Shown here in pieces: positions 18,224-30,454 of a stretch of 64,000 bases of DNA. How positions within the stretch are numbered: position 1 is the stretch's first letter; each line of letters starts with the position of its first letter. The position numbers and the translations under genes were made by a program. A model generated the notes under the pieces. It saw only the letters and a list, made by a program, of their open reading frames with translations, ran no database searches and had not been told where the DNA came from. The DNA comes from Sphingomonadaceae bacterium 3R27C6 (lineage in GTDB: Bacteria > Pseudomonadota > Alphaproteobacteria > Sphingomonadales > Sphingomonadaceae), in the NCBI GenBank assembly GCA_005503215.1, contig SCNS01000007.1, positions 1 through 64,000 on the forward strand, in the 5' to 3' direction.

Positions 18224-18741
18224 GCGCCTGTCTCCCGCTCGCCAGTCGCGCCCTCGATGCCGCCGATTTCCTTCAACCTGCGCGCCATTGCCATCTCGTC
18301 GATGCTTTCGTGCGGGAGCGCGAGGAAGAGCGAAATCCGGTTCGAGAGATAGTGCAGCGCACGTTCGAAAGCTTCGCGCTGGCCCGGGCCTTCGACCGCG
18401 GCGGGATCTTCGATCCCCCAGTGCGCGGTCATCGGCTTGCCGGGCCAGACCGGACAGGTCTCGCCGGCGGCATTGTCGCAGACGGTGAAGATGAAATCGA
18501 GTTTGGGCGCGTCCGGGCCCGAGAATTCGTCCCAGCTTTTCGAGCGCAGACCCTCGGTCTCGAACCCGAGCTCATCGAGAAGCGCGAGCGCCTGTGCATG
18601 GACCTTGCCTTTGGGAAAGCTCCCGGCGCTATAGGCACGGAACCGCCCCTGGCCCATGCGGTTCAGCAGAGCTTCGGCTAGAATCGAGCGGGCGCTGTTG
18701 CCGGTACAAAGGAACAGCACATTATAAATCTTGTCGGTCAT
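18220..18741 (-). CDS. arsC: Arsenate reductase, LMW tyrosine-phosphatase (thioredoxin) type
   Basis: A second, unrelated arsenate reductase of 173 aa. The phosphate loop LFLCTGNSARS has the CX5R signature, and the redox pair lies in VCDNAAGETCP, matching the Cys10/82/89 relay of thioredoxin-coupled ArsC. HWGIEDPA supplies the general-acid Asp. ATG 18741 is chosen; 22 codons of extra open frame upstream are not family-like. It lies 31 bases downstream of arsR. Confidence 0.93.
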   Translation of the reverse strand: MTDKIYNVLFLCTGNSARSILAEALLNRMGQGRFRAYSAGSFPKGKVHAQALALLDELGFETEGLRSKSWDEFSGPDAPKLDFIFTVCDNAAGETCPVWPGKPMTAHWGIEDPAAVEGPGQREAFERALHYLSNRISLFLALPHESIDEMAMARRLKEIGGIEGATGERETGA

Positions 18742-18772
18742 CGACTTCTCCCTCAAGCGCTGAATGGGCCGA

Positions 18773-19102
18773 TCAGCAGCAGGCAAGTTCGGCGAGCAGC
18801 GGCTCACACAGTTCAGCGCGTCCTTGGCAGCAGTCTTTTGCGAGGAAGAGCATCAGGCCGCGAAGTGCGTCGATATCCGCTCGTTGGATGATCTGCCGGC
18901 CGCGCTTTTCCGGTATCACCAAGCCCGCCTTCACCAGAACCGCGAGGTGCGTCGAAAAACTACTCTGATTGAGCCCCGACGCTTCGACGAGCTGTCCCGT
19001 CGATAGCCCTTCGGGCTCATTCTGGACGATCAAGCGAAAGGCATCGAGGCGGGTGGGATGCGCCAGAGCGGCGAGGGCGGACAAGGCGGCATCAATTTGC
19101 AT
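18773..19102 (-). CDS. arsR: ArsR-family metalloregulator
   Basis: A 109-aa winged-helix repressor, first gene of the ars operon and therefore autoregulated. The HTH is LSTGQLVEASGLNQSSFSTHLAVL. Instead of the E. coli-type Cys site in the recognition helix, there is a Cys-rich C-terminus (KDCCQGRAELCEP and a terminal ACC), typical of the class that binds As(III) near the C-terminus. Start ATG 19102 lies only about 8 bases from a GATAAT-like -10, so the mRNA may have almost no leader. Confidence 0.93.
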   Translation of the reverse strand: MQIDAALSALAALAHPTRLDAFRLIVQNEPEGLSTGQLVEASGLNQSSFSTHLAVLVKAGLVIPEKRGRQIIQRADIDALRGLMLFLAKDCCQGRAELCEPLLAELACC

Positions 19103-19104
19103 GC

Positions 19105-19161
19105 ATCGGGATTATCCGATATGTTCATGTCTGTCAATTTGTATCGGGAATATGCGATGGG
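19105..19161 (-). promoter_or_regulatory. ars promoter with two imperfect direct repeats
   Basis: Read on the minus strand, TTGACA (19132-19137) and GATAAT (19111-19116) form a promoter with a short 15-base spacer. Two 19-base direct repeats, ATCGGGATTATCCGATATG (19105-19123) and ATCGGGAATATGCGATGGG (19143-19161), agree at 15 of 19 positions and flank the -35. The first overlaps the -10 and contains a small dyad (ATCGG/CCGAT). These are good candidates for ArsR operators. Confidence 0.55.
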
Positions 19162-19235
19162 TCGGTTCGGCGAGGCCCACAATCGGCCTATGACGCGGAT
19201 GTGGGCGGGTTGGCAACCGGTCGGGTGTCGCAATT

Positions 19236-21188
19236 CTACGCAGACTGATTGCCGGCTTTGGCAGGCCGCCCGGCTTCGATGGCCCGGCGATTATACCAGA
19301 AGCCAAGGATTATGATGACCAGCGCGGCGGCTTGCATGAGGATGACCTGCAGCGTCGGATAGATACCCAGGAGCGTTACTCGAGGCCAGCCGCTCACGGG
19401 CGTTACCGAGAGCATGCCTGCCTCCTGCAGCGCCGCCGTTCCCTTGCCCGCCAGTACGGCGGCGAGCACCGCCATGAGGGCAGAGCTATACGAAAAGAAT
19501 TTGCCGATTGGCAGCCGCTGACTGTAGCGGAGCATCGCCCAGGCGATGACGGCCAGCAGGACAAGGCCGGTCACGAAGCCGCCGAAGACAGCCCCGCCAC
19601 TGCCCTGCGATGCCAGCGCCGCATAAAACAGGATGGTCTCGAACACCTCGCGATAGACGGCCAGGAAGGCGAGCCCGAACAGGAACCAGGACGAGCGTTT
19701 CGAGAGCGCCGCGCTCAGCTTTGCGTGAATATAGCGCTGCCATTGGTCGGCCTGAGACTTTCCGTGCATCCAGATGCCGACCGACAGGAGAATGACAGCC
19801 GCGAGCAAGGATCCGAAGCCCTCGGTCAATTCGCGGCTCGCCCCGCTGACTCCGATGGCATAGGTCGCGAGCGCCCAAGTCAGGCCCCCTGCGGCAAGGG
19901 CCGCAACCCAGCCGGCATGCACATAACGCAGCGCCTCCGGGCGCTCGGCCTTTCGCAGGAAGGCGACGATCGCGATGACGACGAGGAGTGCCTCCAGGCC
20001 CTCACGCAGCAAGATCGTCAGGGCGCCGACAAAGGCCGACGTGCTGCTCGCCTGTTCGGGGGCGAGCACCTGCTCGGCATCGGTGAAGAGCGTGTCGAGC
20101 GCCGAAATCTCGTGGCGTACCTCGGCGACGGGCGCGCCCTTCTGGATGGCCGCGCGCACTGCCCCCATCGCCGTCTCGATCCGCGCCATCAGGGCGCCAT
20201 CACGCGACGCGAGGAGCGGTTCCAGGGGTTCGAACCCGTCGAGATAAGCGGACAACGCAAGTTCTCCGGCTTGCTGCCTCTTCCCCGCAGCATATGCAGC
20301 GAAGCTCTGCTCGAGCCGTTCCCGCGCCAGCGCCAGCGACCCAGCCCCCGACCCCGTGACGGCCTGCGGATTAGCCCTGAGATAGGCCATCACGGCGTCG
20401 GCCTCCGGTTGTCCGATCTTCGCACCGAGCGCCGCCGGCGTCATTGCCGTCAGCGTAGGCATGTCAGGCACCAGGCGGCGCACACCAGCGTCGGATTGCC
20501 AGATCCGCTCGCCCTGCGTCGTATCACGGAAAGCGAAGCGGCCGCTGTAGAAGGCGAGGGCCCAGCGATCGGCGGCAGGAAGGTCGGCGAAACTTTGCAT
20601 TGCCGTGCCGTCGAGGCCTTGCTCGATCACTTGGTAAAGCCCGAAGACGCTGCGTTCGCGAGCGCGCGCAGCATCGGAAAAGGCGATCGGCGGTGGATCG
20701 AGCCTGGCTGCATCGGGGCCGCGGCCATCGCCCGACATGCCGTGGCACGATGCGCAATTCTGCCCATAGAGAGTAGCGCCCCTCGCAAGATCTGGGCTGC
20801 GCGCCGGCGCAAGTGGCACCGGATAGGCGTTGAGCAACGCCGCTGCGACCGAACGGGCCTGCCGTGCGACTTCTCGTGGGCTTTCCTTGGCGACAACGGC
20901 TGCCTTCAGCCGCTTCGCGTCAGCCACCAATTGCGCACGTGCGCCTTTGGGTGGCAGCGCTGCAATATTCGCGGCGGCCGAATCGGTGAACTCGAGCATT
21001 TCGGCATATTCTGCCTGGCTGATGACCCGGCCGTCATGTACCGCACCGCCATAGTCCACCGCGACATAATCGAGCAGGCGCCAGGTAGTCTGCACCGACG
21101 TCGTGTCGGCGCGTGCCACGGCCGGAAGCAGCACCAGCATGGCAAGCAAGATTGCCGCAGCGCGCCGAAGCGTGGAATATGCCCTCAT
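19236..21188 (-). CDS. Cytochrome c-FTR1 family permease (PbrT-like)
   Basis: A 650-aa membrane protein. A signal peptide (AAAILLAMLVLLPAVARA) leads into a periplasmic half with one haem c motif CASCH at residues 145-149. The C-terminal half is an FTR1-type iron permease with both acidic motifs, REGLE (from Arg395) and REVFE (from Arg513), and seven predicted membrane segments. Relatives take up iron; PbrT of Cupriavidus, in a MerR-controlled lead operon, has been described as a Pb(II) uptake protein. ATG 21188 lies four bases after the CDF gene stop, so it is co-transcribed behind a MerR-type promoter. The frame runs on to 21398 but overlaps the CDF gene there. Confidence 0.88.
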   Translation of the reverse strand: MRAYSTLRRAAAILLAMLVLLPAVARADTTSVQTTWRLLDYVAVDYGGAVHDGRVISQAEYAEMLEFTDSAAANIAALPPKGARAQLVADAKRLKAAVVAKESPREVARQARSVAAALLNAYPVPLAPARSPDLARGATLYGQNCASCHGMSGDGRGPDAARLDPPPIAFSDAARARERSVFGLYQVIEQGLDGTAMQSFADLPAADRWALAFYSGRFAFRDTTQGERIWQSDAGVRRLVPDMPTLTAMTPAALGAKIGQPEADAVMAYLRANPQAVTGSGAGSLALARERLEQSFAAYAAGKRQQAGELALSAYLDGFEPLEPLLASRDGALMARIETAMGAVRAAIQKGAPVAEVRHEISALDTLFTDAEQVLAPEQASSTSAFVGALTILLREGLEALLVVIAIVAFLRKAERPEALRYVHAGWVAALAAGGLTWALATYAIGVSGASRELTEGFGSLLAAVILLSVGIWMHGKSQADQWQRYIHAKLSAALSKRSSWFLFGLAFLAVYREVFETILFYAALASQGSGGAVFGGFVTGLVLLAVIAWAMLRYSQRLPIGKFFSYSSALMAVLAAVLAGKGTAALQEAGMLSVTPVSGWPRVTLLGIYPTLQVILMQAAALVIIILGFWYNRRAIEAGRPAKAGNQSA

Positions 21189-21192
21189 TTTG

Positions 21193-21828
21193 CTATGCCT
21201 GCGAAGGGCGCAGCTCGGCGCGTGCATTGCGCACGATCTCCGTGGCCGAATGCAGGAAGAGAAGGGCGATGACGCCCGCCACCAGAAGATCGGGCCAGGC
21301 GCTGCCCGTCCAGCCGACCAATATGGCCGCGACGATGACGGCGATATTCGCGATCGCATCGTTTCGGCTGAACAGCCAGATGGCCCGCACATTGGCATCG
21401 CCGTCCCGAAATCGCGAGAGAACCAGCGCCGCGGTCACGTTCACGGCCAAGGCGACTATGCCGATGACGCCCATGAGTTCGGCTTCGGGTGGCTCGGCAT
21501 TTAAGGCCCGCGCCACGGCAAAGGCAATCACTCCCAGCCCGAGCGCACCGAGGAACAGTCCCTGGGTTAGCGCGATCCGTGCACGGCTTGCAGCAGACCA
21601 TCCCAGCGCCAGTAATCCCACCAAAGTGATCGAACCGTCGCCGATGAAGTCGAGCGAATCCGCTTTGAGGGCCTGACTGTTGGCGATGAAGCCGCCGATG
21701 ATTTCGCACACACCGAAACCGAGGTTGAGTATCACCACGATCCAGAGCGCCCGTCGATAGGCGGGATCACGCTCGGCACGCACGGTATCGCCCGTACAGC
21801 CACAGTTACTGTCGTTGCTTTCGCTCAT
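21193..21828 (-). CDS. Cation diffusion facilitator-type transporter, short form
   Basis: A 211-aa CDF-like protein with six membrane segments. Metal-site residues occur in helix 2 (ADSLDFIGDGS, with D-x3-D) and helix 5 (SRNDAIANIAV). The N-terminus carries a CGC motif (NDSNCGCTGD) that could capture metal. The usual C-terminal cytoplasmic domain is absent, which is common for this subfamily. It is transcribed divergently from the MerR gene; its promoter has the 19-base spacer of MerR targets, and the predicted start of transcription coincides with the ATG. The metal is unknown, with Pb, Zn and Cd the likely candidates from context. Confidence 0.85.
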   Translation of the reverse strand: MSESNDSNCGCTGDTVRAERDPAYRRALWIVVILNLGFGVCEIIGGFIANSQALKADSLDFIGDGSITLVGLLALGWSAASRARIALTQGLFLGALGLGVIAFAVARALNAEPPEAELMGVIGIVALAVNVTAALVLSRFRDGDANVRAIWLFSRNDAIANIAVIVAAILVGWTGSAWPDLLVAGVIALLFLHSATEIVRNARAELRPSQA

Positions 21829-21834
21829 CGCATT

Positions 21835-21865
21835 GTCCTACATTCTCCAGTAGCTGTAGAAGCAA
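21835..21865 (-). promoter_or_regulatory. MerR-type promoter/operator of the CDF-FTR1 operon
   Basis: On the minus strand a -35 TTGCTT (21860-21865) and a -10 TAGGAC (21835-21840) are separated by 19 bases, the elongated spacer that MerR activators correct by distortion. The spacer is filled by the dyad TTCTCCAGTAGCTGTAGAA (21843-21861): arms TTCT-CAG and CTG-AGAA. The -10 ends seven bases before the CDF ATG, predicting a leaderless or near-leaderless mRNA. The divergent MerR gene starts 19 bases beyond the -35. Confidence 0.7.
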
Positions 21866-21883
21866 GGCATTTCTGAGGTGCAT

Positions 21884-22306
21884 ATGGGCCGTGAGGTAGG
21901 ACTTCCCATCGGAGCGCTGGCGAGCCGGACGGGTACGAAGGTCAATACAATCCGCTTCTACGAGGACATCGGGCTTCTACCACCGGCGGCGCGCACCGCC
22001 TCCGGACGTCGCAGCTATGGTCCCGAGGATGTCAGGCGCCTGGCGTTTATCCGGAGTGCGAGGGGGCTGGGATTTTCGATCGACGAAATTCGTTCACTGA
22101 AAGCCCTCGCGGCAGGACCCGAGCAGGACTGCGCCGAGGTTCGCGCTCTGGCGGCGCGACATTTGCTCGACGTCGACGAGCGTCTGGAACGCATGGTGCG
22201 CCTTCGCGCAGAACTCGCCCGGATCGTCCAGCTCTGTGAGGGCGGCCGCATAGCCGATTGCCGGGTGATTGAGGCGATCGAGGCGACGCTGCCGTCCGCG
22301 GTCTAG
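21884..22306 (+). CDS. MerR-family metal regulator, CadR/PbrR-like
   Basis: A 140-aa regulator with an N-terminal MerR HTH (GALASRTGTKVNTIRFYEDIGLLPP) and a dimerisation helix. Metal-binding Cys candidates are Cys83 (EQDCAEV), Cys118 and Cys126 (QLCEGGRIADC). This three-Cys spacing is that of divalent-metal sensors such as CadR, PbrR and ZntR, and unlike the two-Cys copper sensors. ATG 21884 follows TGAGGTG at the right distance; a GTG at 21878 overlaps that site and is less likely. It is the only MerR gene in the window and probably governs the divergent CDF-FTR1 promoter. Confidence 0.9.
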   Translation: MGREVGLPIGALASRTGTKVNTIRFYEDIGLLPPAARTASGRRSYGPEDVRRLAFIRSARGLGFSIDEIRSLKALAAGPEQDCAEVRALAARHLLDVDERLERMVRLRAELARIVQLCEGGRIADCRVIEAIEATLPSAV

Positions 22307-22358
22307 CGGTGGTTTCCTCGCACTCATCATTCGGTCTTCACCTTGTTATTTCTCAAAT

Positions 22359-22964
22359 TCAGGGGTCGTCGCTTGCGGCGCCGCGAGTCTCCTTTCGGGC
22401 ATCGCGCAGAATTTCGATGCCGCCCTTGATGGCAATCAGCGCAGTGGCGAACCCGACGAGCAAGTCGGGCCAGTTCGTGCCGAGCCACCAGACGAGGACG
22501 CCGGCGATCAGGATGCCGCCGTTCGAAACGAAGTCGTTGAAGCTGAAGGTCGTTGCCGCACGAAGGTTGACGTCGGGATTCTGAATGCGCTGAAGCAGCT
22601 TCAGGCAGGCATAGTTCACCACCGCCGCGACCGCCGACATGATCATCATCGTAGCGCCGATCGGTTCGCTACCCTGAAAGTAGCGCCGCCCGACATCGAA
22701 CAGGACGCCGGCCGCGAAGATCAATAGCATAACGCCCGACGCTGTAGCCGCGCGGGTCTTCCATTTGATGCCATGGCTTAGTGCGACAAGGCTCAGGGCA
22801 TAGACCGCCGCGTCCGATAAATTGTCGAGGCCATTCGCGATGAGGGCGCTCGAATCTCCCAGCGCGCCGGTTATGAGAAAGGCGATGGCGATCGCCGCGT
22901 TCAGGAAAAGAACGATCTGGAGGGTCTGCTTTTCGCGGTCGGTGCTGCCTGTCTTGTCTATCAT
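22359..22964 (-). CDS. Cation diffusion facilitator-type transporter, short form
   Basis: A 201-aa, six-helix CDF-like protein without a C-terminal cytoplasmic domain. Acidic sites appear in helix 2 (ANGLDNLSDAAVY) and helix 5 (SFNDFVSNGGILI). It differs clearly from the CDF protein at 21193-21828: no CGC N-terminus and only family-level similarity. It lies 117 bases downstream of czcA on the same strand, but a strong hairpin intervenes and there is little room for a separate promoter. It is convergent with the MerR gene. Confidence 0.85.
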   Translation of the reverse strand: MIDKTGSTDREKQTLQIVLFLNAAIAIAFLITGALGDSSALIANGLDNLSDAAVYALSLVALSHGIKWKTRAATASGVMLLIFAAGVLFDVGRRYFQGSEPIGATMMIMSAVAAVVNYACLKLLQRIQNPDVNLRAATTFSFNDFVSNGGILIAGVLVWWLGTNWPDLLVGFATALIAIKGGIEILRDARKETRGAASDDP

Positions 22965-22990
22965 TTCACGCTCCTCATACCAAGCATCCC

Positions 22991-23022
22991 TAAAAGGAGG
23001 CGGAACCCCTCAGGGTTCCGCC
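22991..23022 (-). terminator. Rho-independent terminator or attenuator after czcA
   Basis: Perfect 10-base stem GGCGGAACCC (22999-23008) and GGGTTCCGCC (23013-23022) with a 4-base loop. On the minus strand the stem is followed by TCCTTTTA, a short T-run. It sits between czcA (ends 23081) and the CDF gene (starts 22964), so it would end the czc transcript or reduce read-through into the CDF gene. Confidence 0.75.
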
Positions 23023-23080
23023 CCTGTTCGCGGCCGGCCGCTTGCGCCCAAGCGCTGCAGCAAACCGTGAGGGCCTGGCT

Positions 23081-27518
<4,438 letters not shown>

Positions 27519-27522
<4 letters not shown>

Positions 27523-28754
27523 GGAATATTCTCCGCAAGGGGAGCCGCATCGAAGCGGCCGGTCAGGCGATCGATCTCCGCGAGCAAATCGCGGTAGCGC
27601 GTCATGGCCTCGGCCCACTGACCCTGGATCTGGATGATGACGTCGGCGGCATCCTGCACATCGGCGAACAGGAACCCGCCGCGGGCATAGCCTTCGCGCA
27701 CCTGACCGAGCGTCTTGACCGCTTTGGGATAGACGTCGTTCATGATGCCCTCGGCCCGAACCCTAGCGGCGTCGGCGTCGGCGCGAAGCGTGGCGAGGCG
27801 CCGCAGCCGCTCGAGCCGGCTTGCTTCCGACTGATACTCGAGTTGGCGCCGTTCGGCCTGGGCCCGGGCGATATTGCCCTGGTTGCGGTCGAACCGTCCG
27901 AGCGGGATCGAGATGCCGCCGAGAACGGCGACATCGTTGGTCTCGCGAAGAAAGCGCGTGCCGCCCGAGACCGTATAGTCCTGGTGCGCACGGCTCTGCT
28001 CGACGACGACCTGCGCGCGGGCCCGGTCGACGGCGGCGTCGAAGACCGCCGCGTCGGCTTCGGCGAGCGGCGGATCGCGCGGATCGGGTTTCTCGATCCC
28101 CTCGGCGATAACGAGGCTGTCAGGCGTGCCGCCCCAGAAGGAGGTGAGCAATGCGCGTGCGGACTGCCGCTTCGCCTGGGCTTCCTTCAGTGCCAGTTCG
28201 GCTTCGAGAATGCGGGCATCGGCGCGCGTCTCGACGAACAGAGGATCCTTGTAGCCGCGCACGCGGCGTATGGCCTCGGTGCGCATCTCCTTTTCGAGTT
28301 TTACGCGATCCTCTGCGATCCAGACCATCTGCTCGGCGATCTGGACGTCAATATAGGCGCGCTGCACTTCCTGGGCGATGTCGAGCCGGACGAGCCGCCA
28401 CTGCGCCTCGGCGAGAACGACGCCGCGCTCGGCAAGTGCCATCCGCGCCTCGCGCTTGCCCCCGCGTTCAAGCGGCTGCGAATAGGTGACGGTGAGTTCC
28501 GATTGCCGGAACAGGCCGTAGCTGCCCGTTCCGACGCCATTGTCCATGTCGACCGATATGGTCGGATTGGGACGGACGCGAGCTTGCAGCTGGTCGGCGC
28601 GCGCAGCGTCGACCCCCGCTTCGCCCGCTCTAAGCTCGGGCGATGCAGCGATGGCCCGCTCGACCGCCTGGTCGAGCGTTAGCGGCTGGGCCCAAACGGA
28701 CCCCGCCACCAGCGCAGCCCCGGCCAACAGGGCGGCGCGCATATGGATATGCAT
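27519..28754 (-). CDS. czcC: CzcC-like outer-membrane efflux protein (TolC family)
   Basis: Outer-membrane channel of the tripartite exporter, 411 aa. A signal peptide (MRAALLAGAALVAGSVWAQ) is followed by two OEP repeats; LTLDQAVERAIAASPELRAGEAGVDAARA opens the first (split here). ATG 28754 or 28742 may start it. It is 65 bases downstream of the His-rich gene and overlaps czcB. It is not closely alike in sequence to the second CzcC at 30455-31762, which argues against a recent duplication. Confidence 0.93.
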
Positions 28755-28819
28755 AAATGATCACTCCTGAACGGTTCGACTGAGCGCAGGCCGAAAAGGG
28801 GCCGCGCGGCAGGCGTCGT

Positions 28820-29158
28820 TCAGGCGAGGGGAGGGTTCAGGGGAGGTGCGAGCGCGCGCGAAGCGAGGCGCGTCGCGGGCAGCGCAAAGTGCAGGCCGCC
28901 GGAAAAACAGGACAGATCGTCATGACCCGAAAGGGCCTGATCGGATGCGACCGGGCAATTATGGTGGCTGCCGTGAAGATCGGCGTCCTGCTGACCTTCT
29001 TGCGTGTCCCTGTCCGACGCATGGCCAGGTTCCACATGGTGGGACAGATGCGAATCGGTCGCGTGGTGCGTCATGCCCGCCATCGCCGGCGCAGCATTGT
29101 GGAGCCCGCTGAGCAGCAGGATGAACACAAGCAACAGGCGAAGGGGGGCGCCGGACAT
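28820..29158 (-). CDS. Exported His-rich small protein of the czc operon
   Basis: A 112-aa protein with a signal peptide (LRLLLVFILLLSGLHNAAPAMA). The mature part is rich in His: HHATDSHLSHHVEPGHASD, then HGSHHNCP, and a second Cys (LSCFSGG). ATG 29158 is chosen since it gives a clean signal peptide; the in-frame codon at 29200 adds 14 polar residues. Position and composition suggest a periplasmic metal-binding or sensing protein comparable to CzcI or CopL-like proteins, but I do not recognise a defined family. Confidence 0.65.
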   Translation of the reverse strand: MSGAPLRLLLVFILLLSGLHNAAPAMAGMTHHATDSHLSHHVEPGHASDRDTQEGQQDADLHGSHHNCPVASDQALSGHDDLSCFSGGLHFALPATRLASRALAPPLNPPLA

Positions 29159-29207
29159 GGCCGCGCCCCTAACAGCGAATGACCTGTTCCGGAAGTCCAA
29201 AACCGGA

Positions 29208-29612
29208 TCAATCAGTTCGCGCAGCGCCGCTCTCCGTCGATCGGGCCGTTTCGATCAGCGCTTCCAGGGCGTTCGGCATCGGCATCGGCTCGAAGGCGCT
29301 CACCCGCGCGCGGCCATTATTCCCTGCGGGGAGGCGGCCGGTCAGCGAACCAAGCGGGACGAGCAGGAACCGCATCGCCTGACCGGCAGCCTCACGGGCA
29401 TCTCCGAGCTCGATCGCATAGCGAAGCATGTGCCAGTGGGAGGCGAGATGCGCGCCCATATAGGGCTGGCTCAAAATATGTTCCCATTCGAGCGCCTGCC
29501 ACGCCGCCGCTTCATCTCCGATTCGGCGTGATTCGCAAAACAGGCGATATTGATCGCGCAGCAGCGGCTCGATGACGGCCTTGCTCACGGGTTTTGCTGT
29601 CGGCGGCACCAT
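29208..29612 (-). CDS. DUF3703 domain-containing protein
   Basis: A 134-aa soluble protein of the DUF3703 family, often found beside metal-resistance genes. Recognisable blocks are ALEWEHILSQPYMGAHLASHW, HMLRYAIELGDAREAAGQ and LGSLTGRLPAGNNGRARV. It has several His residues but no Cys pair. It is the first gene behind a MerR-type promoter and has a GGGAAGAGG Shine-Dalgarno directly before ATG 29612. Its biochemical role is unknown. Confidence 0.8.
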   Translation of the reverse strand: MVPPTAKPVSKAVIEPLLRDQYRLFCESRRIGDEAAAWQALEWEHILSQPYMGAHLASHWHMLRYAIELGDAREAAGQAMRFLLVPLGSLTGRLPAGNNGRARVSAFEPMPMPNALEALIETARSTESGAARTD

Positions 29613-29640
29613 CCTCTTCCCCTTTTTTGTCCACCGAAGG

Positions 29641-29671
29641 CTTTTGCACCCTGTAGTAGATACAGGGTCAA
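29641..29671 (-). promoter_or_regulatory. MerR-type promoter/operator upstream of DUF3703-czcCBA
   Basis: On the minus strand a -35 TTGACC (29666-29671) and a weak -10 CAAAAG (29641-29646) are separated by 19 bases. The spacer holds the dyad ACCCTGTAGTAGATACAGGGT (perfect 8-base arms, 5-base centre, 29648-29668). It closely resembles CadR/PbrR-type operators. Any divalent-metal MerR protein, such as the one at 21884-22306, is a candidate activator. Confidence 0.8.
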
Positions 29672-30026
29672 GCCCTGATGTTCCGGCAGGACGCTGTGCC
29701 GCTCGGCTTCCGATTTACCCTCTCGTCTCACGGCAAGCATATCGCTCGAATGTCGTCCCGAACAAAGGGGGCGGAAGCCAATAGCGAAGCGATAGAAATA
29801 AGAGCAAAAGACGATCATAGAATTATTGTGCTTAACGCGCGATTGTTCGGCGGATATCCTGTTTCTTTAGACGCTTCCGCAAATATAGAGGGGCAAGATG
29901 CACTGCTCCCTTACCGCCATGAGATAATATTACGGAGCCGGTTCGGGGGCTCGAAGAGTGCCGCCGAAGTTGATTGAAAATCTTCTACTTTTCACCGCGC
30001 CGTTTCGATGCTAGGGGCCGGTTTCA
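29672..30026. other. Intergenic region between the two divergent czc clusters
   Basis: About 355 bases with visibly lower GC than their surroundings (for example around 29790-29900). No recognisable gene is seen; a 99-codon open frame at 29678-29977 on the plus strand has no family-like features and overlaps the MerR-type -35 region. The promoter of the plus-strand czc operon should lie near its right end, where TTGATTGAAAATC occurs at about 29969-29981, but no convincing pair of hexamers was found. Confidence 0.4.
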
Positions 30027-30389
30027 ATGCGACGGGTGATCCTCTTCCTCCTGACCCTTCTCCTTGCATCCGGAACGGTTGCGGGGTCGCTCGCACATGC
30101 GACCGAGGATCGAGCCGAGGCGAGCCTTTTTGTCGCGGCGATCGAAGCCGGCTGCGTTTCCGCACCGGCGATCGAAAGCGCCGAAGTCGACAAGAAAAAA
30201 TCCTCTCCCGGCGAAAAGCAGCAGGTGCCCGCCGCCGCTCATGGTTGCCACGGCCACCATTCGGGCGTCCCGGCGGAAACGCTGTCGGCAGCGACCGAAA
30301 CGCCTGCCCCTGAAGCGCATACGCGCATCCTGACGGCCGCCTTGCCGCCCGTCGCCTATATCGGGACGTTCCGCCCTCCAATCGCCTGA
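30027..30389 (+). CDS. CzcI-like exported Cys/His protein
   Basis: A 120-aa protein with a signal peptide (VILFLLTLLLASGTVAGSLA). It has one Cys at EAGCVSAP and a HGCHGHHSG cluster that could bind metal. It lies 65 bases before the second czcC, the position of CzcI-type regulators or sensors in czcICBA operons. Similarity to CzcI is positional and compositional only; it might equally belong to the CopL-like Cys/His proteins. It does not resemble the His-rich protein at 28820-29158 apart from composition. Confidence 0.65.
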   Translation: MRRVILFLLTLLLASGTVAGSLAHATEDRAEASLFVAAIEAGCVSAPAIESAEVDKKKSSPGEKQQVPAAAHGCHGHHSGVPAETLSAATETPAPEAHTRILTAALPPVAYIGTFRPPIA

Positions 30390-30454
30390 CGCTCTAGGTC
30401 TGCGCGCGCCCTTCGCGTGCGCTTCTCCCTGGAAACGTCAGGAGTCTCTTTTTC

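Noticed and set aside
20222..20240. GGGGTTCGAACCC resembling a tRNA T-arm
   Set aside because: It lies inside the FTR1 coding region, and no acceptor, D or anticodon arms can be paired around it.
19332..21272. Long open frame (646 codons) on the plus strand opposite the FTR1 gene
   Set aside because: Antisense artefact; the product is rich in Arg, Gly and His with no recognisable fold.
29678..29977. 99-codon open frame between the two czc clusters
   Set aside because: No family similarity or ribosome-binding site, and it overlaps a MerR-type promoter and its flanking low-GC DNA.
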